Shown here piece by piece: positions 12,345-23,800 of a stretch of DNA of 64,000 bases (its first letter is position 1; the number at the start of each line of letters is the position of its first letter). Where the stretch lies: positions 617,001 through 681,000 of the forward strand of contig JANTQA010000008.1 of NCBI GenBank assembly GCA_027625915.1, given 5' to 3'. The position numbers were made by a program, and so were the translations under genes. The notes below the pieces were generated by a model. That model ran no database searches. It was not told the origin of the DNA and was given only the letters and a program-made list of their open reading frames with translations. This stretch comes from Anaeramoeba flamelloides. Its lineage: Eukaryota; Metamonada; Anaeramoebidae.

Positions 12345-12840
12345 GAACCGATTATTTGTTTGTGGAGACAATGTGACAATTCAGAGTAGACTCAATGATA
12401 TAAAATCATTGACGATATGATCATTTTGATTTAATTTTGGTGTTTTTTATTGGAAGTATTTTTAATTGTAAAAAAATGTGATTATTTTTCTTTTTCGTTT
12501 TTACGTTCCTCAACAATGTGTTCGAGTTTACGAATCTCAATATATCTTTTTAATTTTTCAAAAAAAAATTACAACAAATGATTTTTTGATCCAAATCGGA
12601 GAATATTTTGATGATCCTGGGTTTTCATTTGAAATAATATTGGATAAAAGGGTCTTGAGACTATTTGATAATTCCAAAACTTAGTCCTTAATATTCTCTC
12701 TTCCATATTTATTGATTTTTTGTGTGTTGTTTCTTTGAACAATTAATGTATAGTCAGTCTCTTTTGATCTTATTAGAAAATGAAATACAGTTTTTTTAAA
12801 GCACCAACTAACCATTTCTGAACGTGTAATTATACCAATC
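12345..12840. repeat. Tandem third copy of the R1 terminal segment
   Basis: Aligns with about 11870-12340 immediately upstream and with 15100-15480. Read on the minus strand, 12690-12470 gives IEIRKLEHIVEERKNEKEK, very similar to the minus-strand reading of 15480-15240, FEIRELEHLVKESENEKEK. This suggests the repeat once carried a coiled-coil reading frame on the minus strand. Now degenerate. Confidence 0.55.
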
Positions 12841-13203
12841 ATAGGAAACTCTTTGTTGTAAAATAAGATTGGTAAAAATGCTAAAAAGTGGTTTCTTTTT
12901 TGCCTTTTCTATTTTTTATAAAAATTTCGAAAATTTTTATTTGTCTTTTCTCCAATTTGTAAAAAAATGATCAACAACTTTACCTTTAATATATGGGTGT
13001 GTTTGAAGAAGAACCTTATTCAACATTATCACAAACAATTTTTTTACAGATTTCCATCAATCAAAAAGAATTTTATGAATCTCCTACAATGATCAGAACA
13101 AGCAAATTTTATGATTAATTTGAATGAAAACCTTCAAAAAATAGTCAAGTTTTTGTGATGATATCATAAAAACAAAAAAAAAATAAAAAAAAAGTTTGGA
13201 TCA
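12841..13203. other. Intergenic region and probable promoter of the 13204 gene
   Basis: AT-rich, with long A and T tracts immediately before the first ATG at 13204. No specific promoter motif recognised. Confidence 0.4.
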
Positions 13204-14128
13204 ATGGGGATGTTGAGTGGGAGAAAGAAATCCTCAAAAATATTAATAATTTTCCTTACAATTTTTCAAAATCATTTTTTCTTTTTTCCATCTTTTACTT
13301 ATCTCACAAATTTCACCAAACAAAAACTTTTTTCTTTTCTTTTTTTAATCTCTTTTTTCCCACCAACAAACAATGATAGCCTAGTACGAATTAGGGATCT
13401 TGAGTCAGTCCACCTTTTCAATACTCTGGATCCTGTATTTTCTAATCAAATTTTTATTTCAATATCTTGTAATCTTCCAAAACAAAGGATTTATAAAGTC
13501 ACTACAATTTTTCTCAAACAAAGAAAAAAGTTCCACAATCGGCGATGTGAAAACGGTTCTTTTAAAATCATCCAAGCCTTCAATTTTTACCAACGAGTTT
13601 TGCCCGAATTGCAATTTTTTGGATCTCAAGCTCAGCAAGGGTACAAAAAAGCTTCTTCAAAGTGAGAATGCAGGCGGTAGCTCAATTATCAGTGAGGCCC
13701 TCTCATTCGAAGTTCTTCATCGGCTGTTTGGCTGTAGGCTTCTGGCAACTGAAATGGAGATCCAATACTACTTCTCTCATTACCCAATTACAGATTATGC
13801 AATTAGTGTCGATGGGAAAGCTCTGGGTGTCTCTGTAACTCGTGCAATGAAATGGCCAATTGGTTCCAATTATACTCATGGCGACGGCGTCAAGCTTTTA
13901 ACAAAAAAATTGTCTGGGGTGATCAAATCTACTAAAAATGTTCTTAATCCTAAATTTAAAAAGCAAATCTTACACGTCTGGGCTGAAAATGAAAAAACCA
14001 AAGACTTGTTAATCGATATTTGGGAAAATAATATTAGTGACCAACTTAAATCCAATACCTTTGTTTTGATTACAACTGCCCAAAAAAACTGTGACTATAT
14101 TTTTTGGAGCAAATCTCTGAAAGACTAA
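13204..14128 (+). CDS. Conserved protein of unknown function (5' structure uncertain)
   Basis: The 3' part (13499-14128) is clearly coding: a CPNC pair, then SEALSFEVLHRLFGCRLLAT, MEIQYYF, ITDYAISVDGKALGVSVTRA, NVLNPKFKKQILHVWAENEK and LKSNTFVLITTAQ. It resembles a eukaryotic conserved family that I cannot name with confidence. The order E...TD...GVSVT is faintly like a PD-(D/E)XK core with the E-x-K replaced (speculative). No ATG lies at the head of this frame. One model is ATG at 13204, a 64-bp intron 13435-13498 (donor GTATTT, acceptor ATAAAG, phase 0), and exon 2 13499-14128. That joins NNDSLVRIRDLESVHLFNTL to the conserved part, but its first ~50 residues would be Phe-rich and may instead be leader or another intron. 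Confidence 0.65.
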
Positions 14129-14136
14129 ATTTTTTG

Positions 14137-14142
14137 AATAAA
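14137..14142 (+). promoter_or_regulatory. AATAAA polyadenylation-like signal
   Basis: AATAAA begins 9 bases after the TAA stop of the 13204-14128 gene. In an AT-rich genome this hexamer is common, so the position is suggestive only. Confidence 0.3.
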
Positions 14143-14344
14143 CGTGCTGAAATCTAAATTTAAATTCATACCAAATTGAGAATTTGAAATCAAAACCAGC
14201 ACACAAACCACAAACAAAAAAAAATAATAATAAAAACAGACCTTGATCTTTTCATTCTTATTTGGTTACTGTTCTCTCTAATAAATAAAATAAGAAACTT
14301 TTACATTTTTTCTGTTTTTAACGACGACGTTTGCAATTCAAATT

Positions 14345-15480
14345 CAAAGATTTATGTGTTTTTTATCCTGGTTTGGTTGTTGGTAAATCTCTTAAAGTTT
14401 TTTCCAGAGAGATCTAAGAAGTAAAAAATGACAAATTTTTCCAAAAAATGTCTGAATTTTTCAGACACGTATCTCAAAATGACAAAGAAGGTTGGCAAAA
14501 ATCAGCTTTTTGAGAAAATAAGTTTTTATGTCATTTTTTAAAACCCTTACAAATTAGTGTGGGCTTTCTATGATTTTTTTTTGATTTGTGAGTTAAGATG
14601 AGAAGGTTTTAAAAAATGACATAGAGGGTTAAAAATTAGAAAAGAGAAAAATTTTGGATGAAAAAGTTTGTTGTTTCACAATTATGACATTTTTTGACTA
14701 ACACATTCGATAATTGTATTGGTATTGGATCAAATCCACCAAAATCCACATTTTCAAAAAATTGAAAGATCATTTTTTCTCAACTGGCGCAATATTTTTT
14801 TTTTAAATAAAAAAAACTGACTAATTTTGGCAAATATTATTTCGAAAAGATCATTGAATGCAAAAATCTTCAAAACATTTCTCATACAACCTCAACCGAA
14901 TTTATATTGACACAACAAATTGGGTTTTGAGAGAAAGGATCCAAACAAAAAAAATTTTATCAAAAAAGCACCAAAAAAATGTGAAGTGCATTTGGAATGG
15001 ATCATATTGTTCCACAACCAATTCTGGGGGATACTCTCCTCTTAGTCATGGTGGGGAGATTTATTCAAGGAAAAACAACAAGAACCAAACAAAAAACAAG
15101 AGAAACCCTCAACCCCTTTGTCGTGAATTAACCTGGTTTACCAATTACTAGAACAATTCAAGGAACCCAACCTTCAAAAATCCTATACAATGTAATCTTC
15201 GAAAGTTAGAGTTGTTTATTGAGAAGTGTTTTTTGAAGATCTTCAATTTTTTGTGCAAGAAACTCGTAGTGATTTTTCTTTTTCATTTTCACTTTCCTTA
15301 ACAAGGTGTTCGAGTTCACGTATCTCAAAATTTCTTTTTGATTTTTCATTAAAAAAATGACTTAAAATGATTTTTTGAACCAAATTGGAGAATATTTTAA
15401 AGATCATGCTTTCATAATGTAAAAGAGATTGGAGTTTATTGGTTTGAGACAAATTGTTGAATTGCAAACGTAGTCGTTAA
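14345..15480. repeat. Decayed dispersed repeat family R1, copy 2 (without the MITE)
   Basis: Colinear with 10890-12250 minus the 11470-11665 MITE. At the MITE position this copy reads through (GACACAACAAATTGGG). On the minus strand near 15480-15190 two overlapping frames encode coiled-coil-like sequence (FEIRELEHLVKESENEKEK, then NHYEFLAQKIEDLQKTLLNK), a relic of an old reading frame. Whether this came from a transposon or a duplicated host gene cannot be told. Confidence 0.65.
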
Positions 15481-15756
15481 TCGAAATAATTTTTTACAAA
15501 TGGATATTATCATTTATATATTACTTATTTTCTCAAATTCATTCAAACCCTAACAGACATTTTCCAGTTTTGAAGACTTTGGATTTGTGATTCAACCTTT
15601 GAATTGTTGAAATGTAGATTAGTTGCTAAAAAACTAAATTTTTTTAAAAAAATAAATAATTAACAATTAAATTCTTTTGACAAATTATTTCTTAAATCTT
15701 GGAAATATATTGAAAATACAACTAGTTGAATAAAAAGGAATAAAAACTAATCACTG

Positions 15757-16132
15757 CAGCTGTTCCAAGCCTACCGTGAATTTTTTTCAATATCAAATTT
15801 TGATATTGATAAAGATTTTTAAATCTAAGAATATAAGAATAACAAAGCCCATATTGAAAATATTTTTTCATAAATGAGTTGATATGAAAAATAATCTTCC
15901 GATCTGATCCAAATAAATTCATTTTTTTAATGTAAAATTTTATCCCCTTTCTTAATGAATTTTCGATTTTTAGAGTCATTATTGGTTCAGAAATTTTATT
16001 TTTTGTATATCAGAAAAAAATCTTGAATATTGGTTCATTTAGGATTTTTTTTTTTTCCTATGAGCTTTAATATTCCTAGATTCAACTTTTGGAAAAGTTA
16101 TATCAACATCAAAATTTGATATAGAAAAAAAA
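15757..16132. mobile_element. Older, degraded foldback element related to the 16135-16535 element
   Basis: The left arm (15757-15880) starts CAGCTGTTCCAAGCCTACCG and resembles the arm of the adjacent element at many but not all positions. A partial right arm lies at about 16050-16130 (TATGAGCTTTAATATTCC to TCAAAATTTGATAT). The outer end of the right arm is missing. It is more divergent than its neighbour, so probably older. Confidence 0.55.
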
Positions 16133-16134
16133 TA

Positions 16135-16535
16135 CAGTCTTTCCAAGGCTACCGTGAATTTTTATATGAATCAAATTTTGATGCTGATATAGATTTTTAA
16201 AAAGTTGGATATGAGGATAAGAAAGCTCATATTGAAAAAAAATTTTCACAAATGAACTTATTTCAAAGATTTTCTTGTGATAAGATCAAAAATATTTTTG
16301 GTATTTCAAGAGAAACTTTTAAGTGGCATCTCAACAGATTTTCCAGGTTTGAAGCAATTTAGGGATCTGAAAATTAATTTTTCTTGTATCAGAAAAAAAA
16401 TTTTTCAAATGAGGTCATTTGTGAAATTTTTTTTTCAATATGAGCTTTCTTATCCTCATATCCAACTTTTTAAAAATCTATATCAGCATCAAAATTTGAT
16501 TCATATAAAAATTCACGGTAGCCTTGGATAGACTG
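16135..16535. mobile_element. Foldback Tc1/mariner-type MITE with ~125-bp inverted arms
   Basis: A 401-bp element flanked by TA at 16133-16134 and 16536-16537. The left arm begins CAGTCTTTCCAAGGCTACCG; the right arm in reverse complement begins CAGTCTATCCAAGGCTACCG. The two arms match almost base for base for about 125 bp (16135-16265 and 16405-16535), leaving a ~140-bp centre. There is no transposase frame. CAGT termini and TA flanks are typical of Tc1/mariner-derived non-autonomous elements. The high arm identity implies recent insertion or arm homogenisation. Confidence 0.8.
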
Positions 16536-16905
16536 TATTTGAGGTTTTTATTATGATAATTATTTTGTCAATCTTGAAATTAAAAAATTGAACAAATAGA
16601 TAATTTTTGAGATGTTCAAAATATCAATTATTGGGTGGGTGATTATTGTTTATAGTTTGTTTTTTATTTTTAGATTTGGAAAAGCAATTAAAAAAATTTT
16701 ATAAAAAGAAAGATTTAAATTGTGATCAATAAGCAAAAAATCTTAATAAATTTATTTTTTCAATAATTTATCTAATAGATTTTTTTACCAGTTATTTGAA
16801 CTTCGAGCACTAATATATTTTATACCCAATTTGAACAAACTTTAATTAAAAATGAATATGAGATGATGTTAATCTGTTAATAATTCTTTTTATTCGGGAT
16901 TTACG

Positions 16906-18589
16906 GTAATTTTAATTAACAAATAAAAAAAAACTGAAATAAAAACACTTATTTCAATTTAATACTTCAAGTAGAAACAGAAAATCTTTTTAGAGGATCA
17001 AAGGATATTCCTCCATTTTTTGTGGTTTTTTTAATTTAGAACTTTTATTATGTAATTTATATTACATAATTTTGGTTAACATAGTATATTTTACGGAATT
17101 TATTTTATTTGAAAGATATGATGGAGTTTCTGTGACAAATAGAATTTTTTGATAAGTTTTTTTTTTTTTCATAATTAAAGTATAAAGTAAAAACAGTAAA
17201 ATAAAATAATTGTGAACTTATAATACGAATTTATACTCCCAAAAAAAGATAAATATATGAAAAGAAACACATTTTAGTAAAAGGGTGTTTCGTGAGAGAA
17301 AGAAATAGTTTTTTATTAACTTGTTAAATTAAATTATACATTAATATTATATTATCCGTATACAAAAAGAAGTTAAATTGAATACTAAAAATCCAATAAA
17401 AAACAATATAAACACCATTTTACTCAAAGGGGCCTAGCCAATAATGAAAAATCCACTTTATTTTTAAGAATCGGTCAAACTTAGATTGTACAGAAATAAA
17501 AGAAATGATAAACTGAATATTAGGGTCGATATCATATAAGGAAAGCCTGAATAAACCATAAATTTCAAAAAACAAAAAATGTTAAAAAATTTTTTTAGGA
17601 TACTTTCATTGGAACTTCTCGTGCAAAATTCTCAATTTCTTTCGAAAATTAAAATTTTTGACAATAAGATTTTTGGTTTGTAAATGTGTGAATTTTAAAA
17701 GAGTATACAAAACCTCACTTTTCTTACTGTTAATTTGGGGTTTCAAAAAAACCTTTTTTTTTTAAATTTAATTTAAAAAAAAATAAAAAGAACAAAAAAA
17801 AAAGGATAAAAGTACAAAACATATTTTTTTTCAAATTTAATTTGAAAATAAGAAATAATGATTTTGATCTGAAAATTGGGCTTTTAATTTGAAAATAATA
17901 ATGAATTAAACTCGTAGAATATGTTCTATTTCTTTTATAAACATGGGTACCTTTGACTGAAAAAGGGTTTAGTATACATTGATTGAATTTTTTTAATTTT
18001 CAAATTTAGTGAATTTTCAAAACAAAAACAATATTTCCAAAAAGTAACTGTTAGATTTTTCAGAATGTAAAAATAGAATCCAATCTTGGATTTTGCCTTA
18101 TTCTTTTAGATTATGTAAATTTAGTGTTAATTTATATTTGTCATTGCAGACTGTATGGTAATGCGTGTGTTTAGGTATAATAATTTTTACAGGATTTAAA
18201 TGTTATTTTCGAAAATTTGTTGAAATAATTGTTGTTTTTCAGATTTTGATATTGCAAGTGTTTGGGATAATTGTGATTTTTTATTTAGACTTTAGATACT
18301 TTATATTCTTATATCGTTGAATGGCGGAGTTTAAATTTTATGTGTGTGTGTGTGTTGGGGGGGGGGGTATCTTTATTGAAAGGTAGAATTTTCAAAAAAA
18401 AAAATAAAAAGAAAACGATCTTTTTAAATTAATAAAAAGGGACGTACATTTAGATTTTTATTTTCTATGAAGTATAAAGGTTCATTTTATTGTTTTTAAT
18501 TTTTTATAATTGTGACAAGTATTACAAAAAAAAATTCTTTCTGGGCTCAAGGGTTATTTCAAATTTGAAAATAAAAAACAGTTGCTATT
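16906..18589. other. Intergenic region
   Basis: AT-rich, without a credible gene. Contains a small perfect hairpin near 17048-17071 (ATTATGTAAT / ATTACATAAT) and the TG/G tract at 18341-18367. Confidence 0.5.
18341..18367 (+). repeat. TG dinucleotide run followed by an 11-G homopolymer
   Basis: About eight TG units (18341-18355) lead into eleven consecutive G residues (18357-18367). Long A or T runs are everywhere in this window, but this is the only G run of such length. Probably a simple-sequence expansion, or conceivably an assembly artefact. Confidence 0.8.
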
Positions 18590-19500
18590 CTATTTGTGAA
18601 AAAAAAAAAAAGGGGGTAAACAAAAGTTGAATCTTTAAATGTTAAATTTATTAGGCATTTTTTTGATTCAAAATTTGGTTTTATTGAATAATTTTTGAAT
18701 CTAGAAATATTTTACCGCAAATGGGTGTAAGTAATAATAGAATAAAAGAATGGATTGCATATGATAATACCTATATTCTATATAATTTTTTTCTTTTTTT
18801 ATGTAAAAAAAAAAAAGATCTTGTTTCCCAAATAAATTAGTTGAAATCTAGAGTTAAGAAAGAAAAACAATTTGACCAAAGTATATTTTTCAAGATTTTT
18901 CTTCTTTTTCTTCTTGGTATGTATTGGGATAAATAGGGTTACTTTGAAATTCTAAAATCGCCATTACTTTTCATTATTTTTTGAAAAATACATTTTTTTA
19001 CAAAATTGTTTTTGAAATTCTTTTTTCAAATATTTTTATCAAAATAAAGTAATACAAAGATTACCATTCTAAGGGTTTAAAGAATAGGGATTGAATTATT
19101 GAAATCAAAAATCAATTAAAAAATCCAACCTTCAAAAGAAGAAAATATGGTTCAAAAATTCCTGCATAATGTTTAAGTGTTTTGATTTTTGAATTTTGAT
19201 CCAAAAAAAAATATTTTTTTTTATCAAACAAATTTATCCAATAAATCTTTATTTCTGAAGATAAAATTTAAAAAATATCCTATTTTCTCAACTAAAACTT
19301 AGAATTAGATGAATTAAATGAAAAAGATGATTTTAAATTCGTTTTGGGGAAACTTTAGAAATAAACAGTAATTTATTAATCAATAATTTTTTCTACAAAA
19401 ATTTTTTCCATTCAGAATTAAAAATAACCCCAAATAAATAAGAAGTGGTTTTACCAAAAATAACATCAATGATCAAGAAATAAATGTTTTTTTTTAATTT
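18590..19500 (+). repeat. Dispersed repeat family R3, copy 1
   Basis: Aligns colinearly with 61775-62690 over about 0.9 kb. Shared anchors include TTTAAAAAATATCCTATTTT, AGGATTGAATTATTGAAATC-like sequence and GATCAAGAAATAAATG near the end. Divergence is substantial. The other copy lies in an intron of the BEACH gene. No coding frame recognised. Confidence 0.65.
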
Positions 19501-20816
19501 CTTCAGCATTTTTTTCATTTTTTATATTTCCATTTTTTAATTCATCTGTAAATATATTATACCAGGACATATTCAACTCGTGTGTTTATTAAAATAGTTG
19601 TATATTTGTTTAAACAAATGATTTGAATTCTACTGTATTTCAGATAAACTTTGTAACTCAAAATTTTTTAAAATGTACTTTGCCCCTTAAAGCATAAAAG
19701 ATTTTTTATATTTTTAAAAAATAATCATTTTTTCAAAATAACGCTTCTTCAATGTATATATTCAATTGAGTGTTCAGGTTTCTTGTTAAAAGATAAAAAA
19801 ATATTATTACAATCCTTTAAAAACAATCAAACACTATTTCAACGAAAAAAAATAACAATCTTTTATTTTGACAACATACAAATAACCTCCAACACAAAGA
19901 GTTCAGAAACGACAAATTATTTCAAAAAAGTCTGTAATTATGTTTTCACTAATCCAATACTCTTAGGAAAAGACAGTATTTTCATAATCAACCATATTGT
20001 CTTTGAAAATAATTAACTCAAAGTTAAATAAAACCAAAATGCATTTGGAAATTGGAGTAAATTTTTTTACTCTTAAAAAACACTTTTTTCTGGCTCACTC
20101 TGGGAATAAATTGAATAATCCAAGATTTTAAAGTTTGGTGAACATTGCTTCTGTTATAAACAAACTTTTATGAACACGAAACGTTAATTCTAATATTAGT
20201 TTTATCCAACTGAAATTTTCACTTTTATTTATTCTTACTTGCATTATCAAGTTCATCGTTGTCGTTTTTGAAACCGTGTTTGAACATAGACTTCTGTTCC
20301 TAGTCATCCAATATTTGGAAAAAAGAAGTTGTTTTTGGAAATCTTCTTTTGTCAGAAAGATTTGAAAGAAGAGTTTTCTGATAGAAAAAGATTAAAACGT
20401 TGTTAAATTTGTTAATTTTTGACTCAAACTTTTGTTTAAGAATCTTACTGTTTCATAAAAACAAAGAGAGTCTAATGATTATCTTCTTTGTTTCAAAACG
20501 AGTTCTGAATCATATTCAAAATCTTTTGAAAAAAAAACAATTTTTGGATTTTTCCAAAATAAATAAAGCAACTGAATTCTTTATTATACAAATTTTATTT
20601 CCATTTTTTAGGTGTTTCTAAATTAGTCATCCAGAAAAAAACAAAAAAAAAAATTAAGGAATCAGAAAACTTGAAAATTTCATTAATCTTTAAAAACAGA
20701 TCAACTGCTCTTTTGTACACTTAACTTTTTTTTTTTGACAAGAAATTTACTCCAATTTTTCACCTTTTTACCCTCAATTACAAATCATTTTTTCTTTTTT
20801 TTTTCTTTCTTTATAA
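19501..20816. other. Intergenic region upstream of the xanthine dehydrogenase-like gene
   Basis: Contains open but unconvincing frames (for example around 19783-20016 and 20400-20621) without ATG starts or recognisable families. The last ~100 bp before the ATG at 20817 are pyrimidine-rich and probably form the core promoter/leader. Confidence 0.45.
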
Positions 20817-23800
20817 ATGCACGTTTTTGCATCTTTTTCAAAAAATTCCAAAATTTTAAAATCAATTGTCCCAAAGACAGTTGTAAGTCGAAATTTTGTT
20901 AGTTTACTTCCCCAAAAGAAAACTCAAGCACCAAAATTTCTTCAACAAAAAAAAGTTCTCTCGAGAAACTTTAGTTCTAACCAAATCTATTGCTCAAATG
21001 AAATTAAAATCGAAGGGTTTGAAGAGAAACGTGTCCAGATCTTTAGAAATGGTGTTCGATCTGGTGGTATTGTTGCAAGTTTACTTCCTGGTACCACTTT
21101 TGAAGATTTACTCAACTTTGTTTCAGATCGCTTTGAAATCGATGCACAAAATATTTATTTGTCTGGCGGTGCATCAATTATGGATATTGCTTTAATAAAA
21201 GACAACGACACAATTTATATTGCAGAAAACGAAGGTTATATTCCACTTGAATCATCTGGCTGTAAGTTACAATTCAATTTTTCTTTTTCTTTATGTTTTT
21301 ACTCTATTTTTTTTTTTTTTATTTTTTTTTATTTTTTTTATTCTTTTTTTTTTTTGTAATTTTTATTTTTCGAAACTGTGATCGTTAAAAACTGTTTTGT
21401 GTTTTACTTCAAAATTTTATTTTTTGATTATTTTTTTTTTATTTTTGTGTTTCTTTAATGTCAAAAAATTATTTCTTTTGAAAAACTTAAAACATTCACG
21501 TTTTACCCCCTAAGTTCAAATTTTTTTTTTTTAAATTTGCTTGATGCTGTAAAATTACAACTTTATCAATTTATAAAAATTTTTCTCATTTTTTGGTTTC
21601 TTTCTAGTTTAAAATTATTTGACGTACATTTTCGAAAACTTCCTTAAACAGTTGTCTTCTCGTTTTCAAATTGTTTTGTACAACTTTTTGGAAATGTCAA
21701 AAAATTTAAAACTAATTTTTCAAGAATCAAAGATCTAGCAAATTTTAAAATGTAACAAAAAATGGTTTGTGGGATGAAATAGAACAATTTTATGATCACT
21801 TTTATCAACGTTTTTTTAAAATGATCTTTTTAATATGACTTTTTCAATTTTACAAAGCCAATATATTAAAAGAAAAAATTTCTTTCTTTAAATTGATGAT
21901 TCATCTTTCTTTTCAGAAAAAACTTTTTTTTTTTTTTTTAATTTCGAATAATCCAGAAGAATTTGATACTTTTTTTTTTCTTTTTTTTTTTTCTTCCCTC
22001 TTGAAATGATTAAGGATTATCTCAAAAAAAGCCACTGTAAGGAGGTATATTAGTAAATAAATGGTCCAATTTGATGTCTTTCTGGATATCAAGAAATAAG
22101 GAGCATGATTCTACAATGTATTGACCCACTTATCTCACACAGCGGCTTTTTTTAGATAATACTTAAATTACATGGATCTTTAAAAAAAGGAATTTAATAA
22201 AAAATCATTGTAGATTGTGATATTAGTAACTGATAATTCTTAATAAATTAACCAAAAAAAAGATTTCTTATTTAAAAATTCTCAAATACAAAAAAAAAAG
22301 CAAAAATTTAAAACAGTTTTTTTAATTTTAATTAAAAATTGATAAAAAATAAATTAACAAAATAAGAAAATAAATTAAACATATAAAAAAAGAAAGGATA
22401 AAATCAAATTTATATTCAAACAAGTTTCCAACTTTTTTTTTCAATTAATATTTTTTTTTTTAATGATATTTTTAATAAAAACAATTGAATTTTCTTTATT
22501 GTATTTATAACATACTTAATTTTTTATTTCAATTTTTCTCAATTAATCCACTTACAATTTTTTTTTTTAAAATTAATAGGTATATTATCCAGAGAATTGA
22601 ACAATATCTTAGGAAACCAAGAAACAAAAACAGAAATGGTCTTTTATTTAAATGGTGAAAGAAAAGTTTTAGAAAATATGGATCCAAATATAACATTATT
22701 AGACTATATCCGATCCATTGGATTAACAGGAACAAAAAATGTGTGTGGAGAAGGTGGATGTGGAGCTTGTGCTGTAATGGTTTCGCATTATGATCAATTG
22801 AAAAAACAAGTTGTCCATCGTACAATTAATTCATGTATGCTTCCACTTGCTTACGTTGATAATATGGCTGTTACCACTGTTGAAGGAATTGGTAATATTG
22901 ATGAATTACATCCTATCCAAGTAAATTATCATTTCTATTATTTTCACCTTTTTATTATTTATTTTTTTTTTATTTTTTCATTTGCAAAGAATCAACAAAA
23001 AATATTGAGTGGTTCAAATTCTGTGAAAAAAAAAAAAAAAAAAAATAAAACAAAAAACCATTTTTTACAACTCATAAAAAACAAACTTTAATTATATTAA
23101 TTTTCTCTTTACAATAAAAATTCTAAAAAAAAAAAAAACAAATAAATATAATAGGAAAGAATCGCAAAAACACATGGTGTTCAATGTGGTTATTGTACCC
23201 CAGGATTTGTAGTTAATACTTATACTGTCTTATGTAACAACCCCGAACCAACTGTTGAAGAAATTGAAGAAGCTGTTGCAGGAAATTTATGTCGATGTAC
23301 TGGATATCGACCAATCTTTGATGCAATCAAATCGTTTGGAAGGGATTATGATCCAAAATCTGTTGGTAAATTAGTACCAGAAATGAATCATATCAAGTGT
23401 AGGCATAAAATCAACACGAACAAATTCCCAGAAGAATTAAAAAATTCGAACCAAAAGCCATTGATTTTAACTGATGGTGAATATGTCTGGTTCAAGCCAA
23501 CGAAATTAGAGACATTATTAAAATTAAAAAGTTCGAAGGTCGATATGATGCTATCGAAGCAATTAAAAAATGAATATGAAATCGAAGAAAAATTACACAA
23601 AAGAAAAAATAAAATCTCGACAATTTCTGCAACTGTTGTTTCAGGAAATACAGAAATTGGATACGAAAGAGTTTACAAATTTAAAAAGAACAGATTAATG
23701 GTCTCTACTGCTCAAGTGAAAGAGTTAAAAGTCATGGAAATCAATGAAAAAGAAGGCTTCCTCACTGTCGGCGCAGGTACTACAATTAATGACTTTGGCG

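Larger units (their letters stand above)
15570..16905 (+). repeat. Dispersed repeat family R2, copy 3, split by foldback elements
   Basis: 15570-15756 matches the start of R2 (TTCTTTTGACAAATTATTTC is shared with copy 1), and 16538-16905 matches its remainder (TTTAGATTTGGAAAAGCAAT and following). The intervening ~780 bp are the foldback elements at 15757-16132 and 16135-16535, absent from the R2 copies at 8035-8600 and 9150-9690. Confidence 0.6.

Noticed and set aside
8035-19500. Possibility that the repeat-rich gene desert is a decayed virus-like or LTR element
   Set aside because: No capsid, polymerase, integrase or long terminal direct repeat could be recognised; the repeats look like DNA-transposon derivatives and unclassified dispersed repeats.
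21262-21359. Read-through of XDH exon 1 into a Phe-rich C-terminus
   Set aside because: The extra residues translate T-rich intron sequence after a consensus GTAAGT donor; splicing explains the data better.
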